Assembly (NCBI GenBank): GCA_013287815.1
Contig: JABDDC010000002.1
Location: 1 to 64,000 of the forward strand
Origin: Chlamydiota bacterium
GTDB taxonomy: Bacteria > Chlamydiota > Chlamydiia > Chlamydiales > Parachlamydiaceae
Direction: 5' to 3'
DNA length: 64,000 bases
How positions within the stretch are numbered: position 1 is the first letter of the stretch; each line of letters starts with the position of its first letter. The position numbers and the translations under genes are program-made. The notes below the pieces were generated by a model. That model searched no databases and was not told the DNA's origin. It saw nothing but the letters and a program-made list of their open reading frames with translations. Shown piece after piece: positions 35,572 through 45,434 of this stretch.

Positions 35572-38500
35572 ATGACTTTTTCTTTGCCAGAATATCGGCC
35601 TTTCTTTGATATCTTTGCGCAGGCGCGCATGGAGCAAGAGCAAAATAACACCCTTCAGGAGCAAAGCTGGATTAAAAAGGGGCACCCCTTCGAAGAAAGC
35701 GAATTTGTTGATTTTAAGCTTTTATCCATGATAGCCGGCGATGCCTTTATCGCAAAAAACCCGCAGCTGGAAGGGGGTTACAGCCTCGAAATCCTATCTT
35801 TTTTCTTAAATTTCTTTAGACAGCTTAAGGGCCCTGACGCCGAACCGGAAGTGACCGAACTTCTGGAGGGGGCAGTCGAAATCCAAAAATTGATGACCGG
35901 ATCTTATGCAGATTTTGAGCGGGATATCCCAAATATCATTAACGGTAGGGAGCGGATTTGGTTTCCTTCAGGATGGTCAGATCAAAACCACTCTGCCCAT
36001 GCCGTCTTGCTGGAGATCGATTATCGGAGCAATTCTATCACCATTTATAATACCGGTAGCGGTCTTAGTGATTACCATCAGCAAACCGGACTACTTAATA
36101 AAACGACTGCCGGCCAATATGACCATCTGCAAAGTAAAGCGGATAAAGCTCAAGGCTTCATCAAAATAACGGGATGCGATCCGGCGAAACTCAGGAGTCC
36201 AGAACTCTATCAATTTCTATATGAGCTCTGTAACCGGCACCGCGAAGATCCAAACATAAAATTGGATTACACAAATGTGATCGAGGGGCTGAAAAAGTAT
36301 CTTGGGGGCCGACTAGCCGGCGATGCCCATCTTGAAGAGAACCCATCGCTTTTACGTAGACCGCAAAGGGCAGGCACATGTACGGCAAGAAGTCCTTTAG
36401 CTGCCATTTATTACACCTTATTTTCCAGGCATCAAACCGCAGGCAAATATAAGCGCTTAAAATTCTATTGGCAAACATTGCTCCTGGTCCAAGTGATGAA
36501 ACAGGGAATCACTCGTCAAAAAAAGCATCTCGTCCAAGATATTGCGTCCAATATTGCCAGGTCTCTCGACAAACATAATTTGAAAGGGATGCTGAAAGAA
36601 GATGACCTGCATGGATGGGAGGCAACCTTACTTGACATCGAAAAAAGGTTAGCCGAAATTAAAGATCCACTCATGGATGAAGATACAGATATCGTGAGCC
36701 TCAAGAAAGATCCCGGTATTTCTGACCACTGCAGACTTGATCTAGACAAGCCTTTTGCCCTACTCAGCATAGCAAGTGGCAATATCGATGCCGGCTTAAA
36801 GGCCTTTAGGCCTGAGAATGGAGAGGCCATAGAAGTTGATCATCTATCGATTGTTCAGGCGCTGAACAGGCTGAAGGAATTAGCTGCAACGATCAAGAGA
36901 TCCCCTGAGAATATCGGCAAGATGTATCTTTTGTATGCCTATATCGTGAGGAGAGCAAAAGAAGACCCTGCCGCTCAATTGGAAGGCTATTCCTTTGATA
37001 TTTCGTCATTGAAAGCTCATTTTGAGAATCCGGCAGTCCATTATACAATGTCTCAGACACATCGGGCCTTGCAACGGGCCTATGAACAGCTTAAGGGTCA
37101 TGAAAATGAAAAACAGCTCTTTTGTTTGGACAAAGAAGAGGCCAGAATCTTGATTACCGCCGAGACAATGACGAAGGATCCGACGCTTATCTATTTGAGT
37201 CAATTTTTGGCCGACGACCCTCGCGTCAATAGGCTCGAAGCAATGCTATATTTATTAACCCATCCGGAATTGATGCCGGAAAGTGTTCGGTGCTTCTATG
37301 AAGCGTGGTACACAGCAAATGCGATTTTTTTGAGTGTGGATGAATCTTTGGATTTCCGCCCTTTTGCTCCCCTCCCGGTTATAATTCAAGCCCATAATCC
37401 TAAAATGCTGGCCGTTGATTTTGCCTTTCGGACAAGTAACAAGCCCGTTGTGTTGCCGTTTCGCAATCCGATATTTGAAAAAATTGTGAATGCCACAAAG
37501 CCGCAAAATGAAATTGTTGCTAAAGACAGATCTGATCTTTTTATATGCCAAGAGACATGGACGGATAAAATAATGCAAATGATCGGACTCGACAGGATCG
37601 ATCTGCCTAACCGTTTAGTCGCATTTTTCTCCAGGAATATCGATTTGTTTCTTCACGATGGCATGTGCTCGTATTTTCTGTCACAGCTTTTGCGCCCTTG
37701 TGTCCTTTTGAATCAAATAGAAGCCCAGCCTCTCTTTTTGGAAAAGCTTGAAAAGTTTTGCCGCGACGCCATCGATCAATTCATACAAAATGGGGCCTAT
37801 TCTACTGCCTTAAGTTGTATGTTGATGACCAGAAAAATCGAACTGTTTCTGGGAAATTTTCGCCCTGTTAACTATCGTGACAAAATTGTGGATGAAATCC
37901 TTCCGAACGTCGCCGGTACTCATAAGAATCCTTCTGTGGCCGATCTGCTGCGTTTGTTGTTGTCTGAATTTCATGACGATCCGCATGCTCCTGAGTATGA
38001 GGCTGACTTGGCTGCCTATATTCTTGTCGAGAGGCCTATTAAGATTTCAACCGAACATGAGCAAGAATACACTGCCAGGATCGAAGCGATCAAAAATCAT
38101 CCGGGGATTGAAAACCATATCTTGCGTTGCTTCAATTTGACAGGCGACGATCATCTGTTGAATTTTGACGAAAGGAAAGTTTATCGAAGAGACGGCGCCC
38201 CTCTTATAGGCCACTCTGGATCGCTTCACAATCATCCTGTATATAAATCTTACTTTGGAAGTCAGCCTGTCGTCCGGGTTTCTTCATCAAGGAATAGCAC
38301 TTTACTAAGGAATACTGACGGAAGTAAAGAGCTGGTCATTGTGGAAGAGGATTCTAAATTCAAATTTGTAAGAAATTACAAAGGCCAAGCCTATGAATAT
38401 GTGGATGATTGTAGCCAACAGGCATTCGCAATTATGCTTGGTTATTCCAAGGGGACATTGTGGAGGACTCAAAAAGGCGGATATGAAAACATCTTGATGG

Positions 38501-41500
38501 ATGAAAATGGGATCCCTTCATTGCTTGTTAGTGGATTTTATTACTTGGGGGAAGTAAAAAGGCTTTCCGATGAGGCTAAGCTTCATCTCCATTCTGAGGA
38601 TTTGATTATCTACTATTGGATCGATAAGAATAAGGATGTTGTAGAATATAACTACGGAGATCTGAATTTTAAACGGCAATACGTTGATGGCAGTCAACGC
38701 CTTTACTGCCGTCAATACCCGGGATATTATTGGGTTCAAAATGACTCCACCCTCGGATTGATGGATGTAGGCGATTATTTTACCCTCCGCAATATGGCAG
38801 GCAATACGATTATTTTGGCGATTGATCCTAAGATCAACAAGGATAAGAAAAAGCAAATTGTATTTCCTTTTAAATATGCCGACGGTGAGTTATCGGGCGA
38901 AACGGTCAGCGCCCAACTCTATCTGATTGAACACCATATTGAACACCATAGATATGAAAAAGCTTTTGAGATTGTAAAGTCTTTAAACATGTTGGAACGT
39001 TTTCAAGATAATTACGCTCAACATACGTGTGAGGTCTTTCTTTTCAGCAGGTTGTTTGATGATCTCGCCAAGAAATGGCATCCAAACGAGCTCGCTATTT
39101 TCTTGCATTTGACCCTGATCTGGTTAGAAAATATGGCTAAATTCCCCGCTAAGGTGGGAGCTAAATTACAACGCAAACTCCATGAAGACCAGACATTAAA
39201 AGAGGCGCTTCAAAGATATTTAAATCTCGAAAACAATTGCACTTATTGCCGCTTAACACGGCCGCAGAAGTTGAACCTGGTTGCATTGATTCAAGAAACA
39301 TTAGGGATCGATGATTTTAACAGCATAGTCTCTGAATGGAGCGGAAGAGTTGTCTTTCCCCGCGAGTTTGTGAACCCTGTAATAGATGGCCATTTAAAGA
39401 ATAATATGTTTTCCAATAGTTTCTCTAAATTAGAGTTCCAAAGAAGGTATTCAGGCACGTTTGTTTTTTCGCGATCTTTTTTCAACGATAATTTCGACAA
39501 TTTGTATGCTATTGCCCTCAGTGGGACTGCAGAACAAAAGGAATGGCTGAGAAAGGTCCTCAATTTTAACTATGCCTATTACAATAATTCTCAAGCATTC
39601 ACTGTCATTTATCATAAGATCCGTTTTCCCTATCTCCCTTTTATAGTTTTTGCATTCGAGGCCAAACTGCAGATGGTTGTTTGTTGGCTTTTTAAAACAG
39701 CTGTCAATTACTTATTAAGAAAATGGGGACAAACGCAATATGAACATGGCAAGCTACAGATGCCCGTCGTGCAATCGCAGCCTCTCCAAATGGATCGAGA
39801 TGGCCTAAGGGCTGCTGACGCTGAGTTTGATGCCTATTTTAAGCAGCTGCGCGATACCCATTTTAAAAAATTAGAAGAAGAGGAAGAGAAGAAAGTTCAG
39901 GAAGACTTTCCTAATCTTCCTGTCGGGCACGCCTCCGGTAATGTTGCTTTGAAGCTTGAACAGGAACAAAGGGATCTGGACTATTTTCGGGAAAACATCC
40001 TCCAACCTTCTCATGAAATTGTTTTGGTGGATATTGAAGGACTGCAAAAAAATCTCAAGGCGACGATCAGCGATTTATCCGGTCGGCTGAAATCGATGAA
40101 AGCGGCCCTTTTATGGCAGATCAATAGCGGCCATACATTTCAGCGGATCGCCAATCAACGTCAGTTAAAGTGGGAAGATTTACAAAAACTTTCTCTTCGG
40201 TGCGATTATGACCTGTTTGTCAAAATGACAGGGCTTGATCGGGAAAGTGCCGAGAGAGCGATATCGGCGATCGGCAACTACCTGGTTTTAGAATCCCGGC
40301 TCAATCAAATGGTGACTGTCAAGGAGACCCTGGTACAAGTTCAGAAGCCTGTCGCAGGGTCATCTAAAATGCAGTCGATAAAAAACACAGCTTATGCATA
40401 CATCGGGCTGTTTTTCAATCAAGTGACGGAGCCTATTGCCGAAGGTTCGTCCAAAAAGCGGTTGATGACAGACAAAGCTTACGAAATCATGAGCATGTTC
40501 CCTTCTGAAAGCCGCGATTACAGCCAGGTCGATCGGCTTTGGTTTGAATGTGCCAATAAATACCTCTACCGAAAGGAACAAGTTGCCAAGTTGCAAGAGT
40601 TGCAGGAGGGTCAACAACAACATTCCGAACTCTTAGCTGAAATGCCTACGGGGTATGGAAAAACGAAATTGATGGTACCCACCCTTAATCAGATGGTCAG
40701 CAAGCAGGGCAAAGCGGTTGTCAACTGCTGGCCGGCTACCCTCGAAATGACTAATACAGCTGATATGAAAGTGCAGATGAAAAAGAGCTTTGGAAAAGAG
40801 GTCGACCGCCTAGCCTTTGATCGGGCCAGCAATTTTAAAGCAGAAAACCTCAAAGCGATCTACCGAGCACTCCTCGCTGATATCAAAAACGGCCGGTCGA
40901 TTAACTGCTGCGCTGAATCTATCCGGGCCTTAGAGCTGCACTTTTTGCTGACCCTCGACAGTGATCCTGTGGATGACGAGAAAATGACCTATTTTATTAA
41001 AATCCTCAAGTTATTCCGCACGGTTGCCTGGGTCTCAATCGACGAAGAGCACATCTTGTTAAGTCCGATGGACCGCTTAATCTATACGCTGGGCAAATCG
41101 TTCACACTGCCGGAGCGCGAAGTGGATATCGTGCAAAAATTCTTCGAAATGTTAATGGATGCACCTCTTAATGCTTCGATCAATCTGATGGCCAACGCTA
41201 ATCATAAATTAACTGACCAACAGTATCAAGCTATCGCTAAAGAGCTGGCCATCCTCTTTAGAAGCCATTTGGCATGCGACCGATATGGCGATGAATTCAT
41301 CGCTTTTGTCACCGGGCCGCAGGTTCAAATACCGGTCTGGCTTCACGTCCATCCCAAAAAAGAAGAGATCTCCCTGGTCAAAGGGGTCTTGAGCTTCATC
41401 TTGCAGCGTGCTCTGGAAAACTGTGTAGATGAAAATTTCGGTTTGAGCCGGAAGCATTTGCAGAGCTGTGAATTTGCGATCTCTTATATCGGGTCCAATT

Positions 41501-44115
41501 CACCCAAAGAGACCGATGAGTCGCCTTCACAGTATCGGAACCCTCACGAAACACTGGTCAAGACCCTTATCACTTATTTTTATAAAGGGTTAAGCAAAGA
41601 GCAGGTGCAAAAGCTGATATTCGATTTGCAGGAAAAAGTGAAGCAGGAAATGTTGCTTAGAGTGCCTATTGCAAACATCGATGCTTTCAAAGTTTATCGG
41701 AGCTTTAACATCTCTCTGAAAAAGCCCCTAATTCAGCTCGACCGAAATGATATCGACACCATTTCACAAGAAATGAGTAAAAACAGATTGGCGATCTTCC
41801 ACTACATCAAGACCATGGTTGTACCGCAAATTAAAATTTATGAAGAGTCGATCGTCAGCGATGCTCAAAATTTTCGCAGTCAGCTTGCTTCTTCTCTTTC
41901 ACTGAGTGCCACTCCTCAGCATAAGGCCACGCATGGTCCCAATACCCATTTTGTCCCTATGCGGGGGACATCTGGGCAAGTGACCCACCTGCTTTTGACT
42001 AAGTGTGGAAGCAATGAATCTATCCATAGGATGCATAATAATGGACCCCTTGAAGCGATCGACGAGGTAGTGGATATAATCAAAGGAAGAGACGATTTTA
42101 AAGCCATTATTGATATCGGAGCCCAATGTAAGGGCCTGAGCAATCATGAGGTTGCCATTAGATTGACACAAGATAGCGATGTCAGAGGTGTCGTTTATAT
42201 GGATGAAAAAGATGGGACCTTTAAGATCTTTGATAAGGTAACAAAGTCTGTCGTCGACTTTGCAACAGCAAAGGTATTACCCGAACAGCGCCACACCTAT
42301 TATGATCAAAACAGATGCTTCGGATCAGATATCGAGCAGGCTTGTGACGCTGCGGCGCTATTGTTGACTAGCGAAAGGAACACCAAAGCGGAGATCGGTC
42401 AAGGCATGGGAAGGATGCGCAAGCCAAAGGGACAAACATTTGCAGTAGGTGTTCCTGCCAAGTTAGCGCAGCAGAATGTCAAAGAACTGCTCGTGTTCTG
42501 GATTTCCAATCAGGTAGAAGAAGAAGGTCAGCTGAACTACCAATCACAATTGCAGCAATACGATAATACGTTGCGACGTAAACTGCTCGATTTGATGTTT
42601 GAATATGATGAAAGCCCGGGTAGAGCTGTTACCATCTTTAGGAATAATCGGGATATTTTTATTTCTAAAGAACATTTTTCTCCCTATCTGCAGTATGCTT
42701 CCACACCTAAAGAGGCACAGACGCAAACAGTCCTTGAACAAAAAAAACAGTCGGTAATCGCTCAGATCAAGGCAGCTTCCGGCTTATCTTCCAACCAGCG
42801 CGATCAGTTAATCAGGCAGTTGAATGAATGGGATGCGGGGGAGCTGTTCTTGCCCGAAATCGTTTCAGGCAGCTCCAGCTTAGGGATGGAATGCGAAGTC
42901 TTGCAGGAAGTCGAGATCGAAGTTCAACTGAACATTGAAAACAAAAATCAACTGCAAGATGAGGTGTTTTACCGATCGCCGATGGTTTGGGATAAAAAGC
43001 TTCGACTGTTTAAAAAAGGGTGGGAGCGCTCAGGTACTATTTTCCCTATGTTTAAGCGGTTCTTAAAGGTTTTCTTGAAACGATATCCCGGCTCTTTAAC
43101 CGATGAAACCATCATCCTTTCGTCAGGGTTTTATAATCTGTCAAAATATAATGTGATTCCTTTGACAGCCGTGGCTGTACTGTGCACGGTTTTAAACAAA
43201 GTTGCGCAGGCTATTTTAAAAGTTAATCAAAATATATTGCCTATTATTGGAAATTTATTTTCTCTCTATAACATATTATTAATTACTTTTAGTTTAATTA
43301 ATGAAATCATTGCCGGAGCACTAATGACAGCTGCCATTCTGGCACGCACTGCTTTTATTACTACAGCAGTCACATGGGCGACATCCTATGTCGTAAAAAA
43401 TGTGACTATTTTCTATGCGAAGAAGTTTCATGCCGACAACTACGTTTGCCGTGTGAATGAATTGATAAAAATGCATCTCTCCGGTTCAAAAAGTAACTAT
43501 ACCCGGTCGTTGAGCCGAAGTGCGGCCATTTTCTCAGATCATTTCTATGCGACTAATAACTTCTATCGTGCCGGCAGCCTGGATGATTTGGATAAACTCA
43601 AAGTTATTAAACCCCAAGAGCCGCTTAATAAAGATCAGAAGCCTATATTCGAAATAATGTTGATTGAAGATGCAGGGTGGTTTGGCAGAAAGCACCTTAA
43701 AGCGATAGCCATAGATAAGAATGACAGCGTCTTTTTCAGAGAGAAACTGCAAGAAGACAGCCGGGTGGAAGCATCTGAGGCTGCCAAAAGGACCCGCAAA
43801 GTGGCTATTTATGATCCTGTTAATGATTTGATTGTCGCCCAAGGAAAGAATGCCATATCCCTCGAAGAGCTGAAGCAAAGAAGAGAGTTCCACGAATTGA
43901 CCGCCAGCGCCAAGTTCTTGAATGGCGAGATCAAATATACAGACCAGGAGTTGGATTACCTAGAGGAAAAAGTGAAGCAGATAGGCAAGAAAAAGGTGCG
44001 GGAATTCTTCATGGGACGGATATTGACGCAATTTCAGCCGCGCCACCTCAACTTCCTGAAAACACAGAAACACTCCCGCCTCTACAAAATCCTCGCCGGC
44101 AAATTAGAGCTCTGA
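35572..44115 (+). CDS. Giant 2847-residue protein with SF2-like ATPase core and possible thiol-protease domain
   Basis: Three parts are visible. (1) Residues about 120-280 contain, in order, NHSAHAVLLEID (H143), ITIYNTGSG (N160) and RPQRAGTCTARS (Q265, C270). This His-Asn/Asp-Gln-Cys order and spacing recalls clan CE thiol proteases. (2) A superfamily-2-like ATPase core has EMPTGYGKTKLMVP (Walker A, 1691-1698), SIDEEH (Walker B, D1824-H1827), SLSATP (2110-2115) and IGQGMGRMRKPKGQT (motif VI, Q2277, R2281); the P-loop context also resembles large eukaryotic DUF3638 proteins. (3) Hydrophobic segments lie at about 2525-2620, before a charged C terminus. No signal peptide is seen. Both activities are predictions, and a host-directed role is inferred from the neighbouring OTU operon. 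Confidence 0.72.
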   Translation: MTFSLPEYRPFFDIFAQARMEQEQNNTLQEQSWIKKGHPFEESEFVDFKLLSMIAGDAFIAKNPQLEGGYSLEILSFFLNFFRQLKGPDAEPEVTELLEGAVEIQKLMTGSYADFERDIPNIINGRERIWFPSGWSDQNHSAHAVLLEIDYRSNSITIYNTGSGLSDYHQQTGLLNKTTAGQYDHLQSKADKAQGFIKITGCDPAKLRSPELYQFLYELCNRHREDPNIKLDYTNVIEGLKKYLGGRLAGDAHLEENPSLLRRPQRAGTCTARSPLAAIYYTLFSRHQTAGKYKRLKFYWQTLLLVQVMKQGITRQKKHLVQDIASNIARSLDKHNLKGMLKEDDLHGWEATLLDIEKRLAEIKDPLMDEDTDIVSLKKDPGISDHCRLDLDKPFALLSIASGNIDAGLKAFRPENGEAIEVDHLSIVQALNRLKELAATIKRSPENIGKMYLLYAYIVRRAKEDPAAQLEGYSFDISSLKAHFENPAVHYTMSQTHRALQRAYEQLKGHENEKQLFCLDKEEARILITAETMTKDPTLIYLSQFLADDPRVNRLEAMLYLLTHPELMPESVRCFYEAWYTANAIFLSVDESLDFRPFAPLPVIIQAHNPKMLAVDFAFRTSNKPVVLPFRNPIFEKIVNATKPQNEIVAKDRSDLFICQETWTDKIMQMIGLDRIDLPNRLVAFFSRNIDLFLHDGMCSYFLSQLLRPCVLLNQIEAQPLFLEKLEKFCRDAIDQFIQNGAYSTALSCMLMTRKIELFLGNFRPVNYRDKIVDEILPNVAGTHKNPSVADLLRLLLSEFHDDPHAPEYEADLAAYILVERPIKISTEHEQEYTARIEAIKNHPGIENHILRCFNLTGDDHLLNFDERKVYRRDGAPLIGHSGSLHNHPVYKSYFGSQPVVRVSSSRNSTLLRNTDGSKELVIVEEDSKFKFVRNYKGQAYEYVDDCSQQAFAIMLGYSKGTLWRTQKGGYENILMDENGIPSLLVSGFYYLGEVKRLSDEAKLHLHSEDLIIYYWIDKNKDVVEYNYGDLNFKRQYVDGSQRLYCRQYPGYYWVQNDSTLGLMDVGDYFTLRNMAGNTIILAIDPKINKDKKKQIVFPFKYADGELSGETVSAQLYLIEHHIEHHRYEKAFEIVKSLNMLERFQDNYAQHTCEVFLFSRLFDDLAKKWHPNELAIFLHLTLIWLENMAKFPAKVGAKLQRKLHEDQTLKEALQRYLNLENNCTYCRLTRPQKLNLVALIQETLGIDDFNSIVSEWSGRVVFPREFVNPVIDGHLKNNMFSNSFSKLEFQRRYSGTFVFSRSFFNDNFDNLYAIALSGTAEQKEWLRKVLNFNYAYYNNSQAFTVIYHKIRFPYLPFIVFAFEAKLQMVVCWLFKTAVNYLLRKWGQTQYEHGKLQMPVVQSQPLQMDRDGLRAADAEFDAYFKQLRDTHFKKLEEEEEKKVQEDFPNLPVGHASGNVALKLEQEQRDLDYFRENILQPSHEIVLVDIEGLQKNLKATISDLSGRLKSMKAALLWQINSGHTFQRIANQRQLKWEDLQKLSLRCDYDLFVKMTGLDRESAERAISAIGNYLVLESRLNQMVTVKETLVQVQKPVAGSSKMQSIKNTAYAYIGLFFNQVTEPIAEGSSKKRLMTDKAYEIMSMFPSESRDYSQVDRLWFECANKYLYRKEQVAKLQELQEGQQQHSELLAEMPTGYGKTKLMVPTLNQMVSKQGKAVVNCWPATLEMTNTADMKVQMKKSFGKEVDRLAFDRASNFKAENLKAIYRALLADIKNGRSINCCAESIRALELHFLLTLDSDPVDDEKMTYFIKILKLFRTVAWVSIDEEHILLSPMDRLIYTLGKSFTLPEREVDIVQKFFEMLMDAPLNASINLMANANHKLTDQQYQAIAKELAILFRSHLACDRYGDEFIAFVTGPQVQIPVWLHVHPKKEEISLVKGVLSFILQRALENCVDENFGLSRKHLQSCEFAISYIGSNSPKETDESPSQYRNPHETLVKTLITYFYKGLSKEQVQKLIFDLQEKVKQEMLLRVPIANIDAFKVYRSFNISLKKPLIQLDRNDIDTISQEMSKNRLAIFHYIKTMVVPQIKIYEESIVSDAQNFRSQLASSLSLSATPQHKATHGPNTHFVPMRGTSGQVTHLLLTKCGSNESIHRMHNNGPLEAIDEVVDIIKGRDDFKAIIDIGAQCKGLSNHEVAIRLTQDSDVRGVVYMDEKDGTFKIFDKVTKSVVDFATAKVLPEQRHTYYDQNRCFGSDIEQACDAAALLLTSERNTKAEIGQGMGRMRKPKGQTFAVGVPAKLAQQNVKELLVFWISNQVEEEGQLNYQSQLQQYDNTLRRKLLDLMFEYDESPGRAVTIFRNNRDIFISKEHFSPYLQYASTPKEAQTQTVLEQKKQSVIAQIKAASGLSSNQRDQLIRQLNEWDAGELFLPEIVSGSSSLGMECEVLQEVEIEVQLNIENKNQLQDEVFYRSPMVWDKKLRLFKKGWERSGTIFPMFKRFLKVFLKRYPGSLTDETIILSSGFYNLSKYNVIPLTAVAVLCTVLNKVAQAILKVNQNILPIIGNLFSLYNILLITFSLINEIIAGALMTAAILARTAFITTAVTWATSYVVKNVTIFYAKKFHADNYVCRVNELIKMHLSGSKSNYTRSLSRSAAIFSDHFYATNNFYRAGSLDDLDKLKVIKPQEPLNKDQKPIFEIMLIEDAGWFGRKHLKAIAIDKNDSVFFREKLQEDSRVEASEAAKRTRKVAIYDPVNDLIVAQGKNAISLEELKQRREFHELTASAKFLNGEIKYTDQELDYLEEKVKQIGKKKVREFFMGRILTQFQPRHLNFLKTQKHSRLYKILAGKLEL

Positions 44116-44136
44116 AGGGGAGGCAGAAGTGTTTCT

Positions 44137-44164
44137 CCGGGTTTAGCGCGGAGTGCAAACCCGG
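44137..44164 (+). terminator. Hairpin downstream of the giant gene
   Basis: CCGGGTTT and AAACCCGG pair perfectly around a 12-base loop, 22 bases past the stop codon. A short T-run (CTTTT) follows at a few bases' distance, so intrinsic termination is plausible but weak. Confidence 0.45.
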
Positions 44165-44316
44165 ACGACTTTTCGGGAGCAGGCACGCCTTTAGCCTTTT
44201 TTCTTTTTATGGCATACAAAAAGCGTAAATCTCCCTCTTTTTTTAGCTAGTATCTAATCGCCATATGAGATAGAATTGTTTCAATTTATTAAAATAAAAC
44301 AAACCATAGGGGTTAT

Positions 44317-45429
44317 ATGATTATAGGAATTCCCAAGGAAATCAAGAACCACGAATACCGCGTCGGTGCGACACCCAGTATGGTGCGCCTTCTAGTAGAA
44401 GCTGGGCATCAAGTCCTGGTGCAGACCCATGCCGGCGATAAGATTGGCTATACGGACGCCATGTTTAGCGCTACCGGGGCTAAGATTGCCAATTCAGCCG
44501 AAGAGATTTATCGTTGCGAGATGATTATTAAGGTCAAAGAGCCTCAGGAAAGCGAGTTTCCCCTATTAAGAGAGGGGCAGATCTTATTCTGTTATCTCCA
44601 TTTGGCACCCGATCCTGAACAGACCAAACAGCTTCTTGAAAAGAAAGTGGTTGCCATTGCTTACGAGACAGTGAGTGATTCCCACGGAAGATTACCTCTA
44701 TTGGTTCCGATGAGCGAGATCGCCGGCAGGATTGCCATTCAAGTAGGTGCGACTAGCCTCCAACTCAATCATGGCGGACGTGGCGTCCTCTTGGGCGGCG
44801 TTCCAGGCGTGCCCCCAGCTAATGTCGTCGTCATTGGCGGAGGAGTCGTAGGTACAGAATCGGCCAGAATGGCGATGGGGCTGGGAGCCAACGTCACCAT
44901 TTTGGATAGAGATTTGAATCGCTTAAGGATGTTGGATTCTTTATTTGGTCCTAATTTAATGACTTTATATTCTTCGCCATTGGCTATTGAAGAGTCTGTT
45001 GCCAAAGCTGATCTGGTCATTGGAGCCGTATTAATTCCCGGTAAGAAAGCACCCAGGCTCATCAAGCGTGACATGATCAAAAACATGGCTGCAGGATCGG
45101 TGATCGTCGACGTGGCGATTGATCAGGGCGGCTGCACAGAGACATCGAAGCCGACGACCCATGCCGATCCAACCTATGTGGTCGATGGAGTGGTCCATTA
45201 TTGTGTAACGAATATGCCCGGAGCCTGTGCAAGGACGTCGACGCAGGCGTTGACCAATGCGACAGGAGACTATGCTTTGTTGATTGCCAACAAAGGATGG
45301 AGAAAGGCGATGTTAGATCATGTCGGACTGCGTCATGGATTAAACGTTTGTTATGGACAGGTGACGAATGAGTCGGTAGCGCATGACTTGGGCTACACGT
45401 ACGTATCGGCAGAGAGCCTTCTATCATAA
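44317..45429 (+). CDS. ald: Alanine dehydrogenase
   Basis: This 370-residue NAD-dependent enzyme interconverts L-alanine and pyruvate plus ammonia. Conserved segments are the N-terminal GIPKEIKNHEYRVG (substrate-binding R15), the K in VKEPQ, YLHLAPDP with the catalytic histidine, the Rossmann motif VVVIGGGVVGTESARMAMGL (about 170-189), VDVAIDQGGC and HYCVTNMPGACARTST. Length is exactly that of the family. GGGG precedes the ATG. It is followed after 5 bases by the Hsp70-like gene and so heads a three-gene operon. Its link to a chaperone and an SNF2 protein is probably only transcriptional. Confidence 0.96.
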   Translation: MIIGIPKEIKNHEYRVGATPSMVRLLVEAGHQVLVQTHAGDKIGYTDAMFSATGAKIANSAEEIYRCEMIIKVKEPQESEFPLLREGQILFCYLHLAPDPEQTKQLLEKKVVAIAYETVSDSHGRLPLLVPMSEIAGRIAIQVGATSLQLNHGGRGVLLGGVPGVPPANVVVIGGGVVGTESARMAMGLGANVTILDRDLNRLRMLDSLFGPNLMTLYSSPLAIEESVAKADLVIGAVLIPGKKAPRLIKRDMIKNMAAGSVIVDVAIDQGGCTETSKPTTHADPTYVVDGVVHYCVTNMPGACARTSTQALTNATGDYALLIANKGWRKAMLDHVGLRHGLNVCYGQVTNESVAHDLGYTYVSAESLLS

Positions 45430-45434
45430 CCTCA

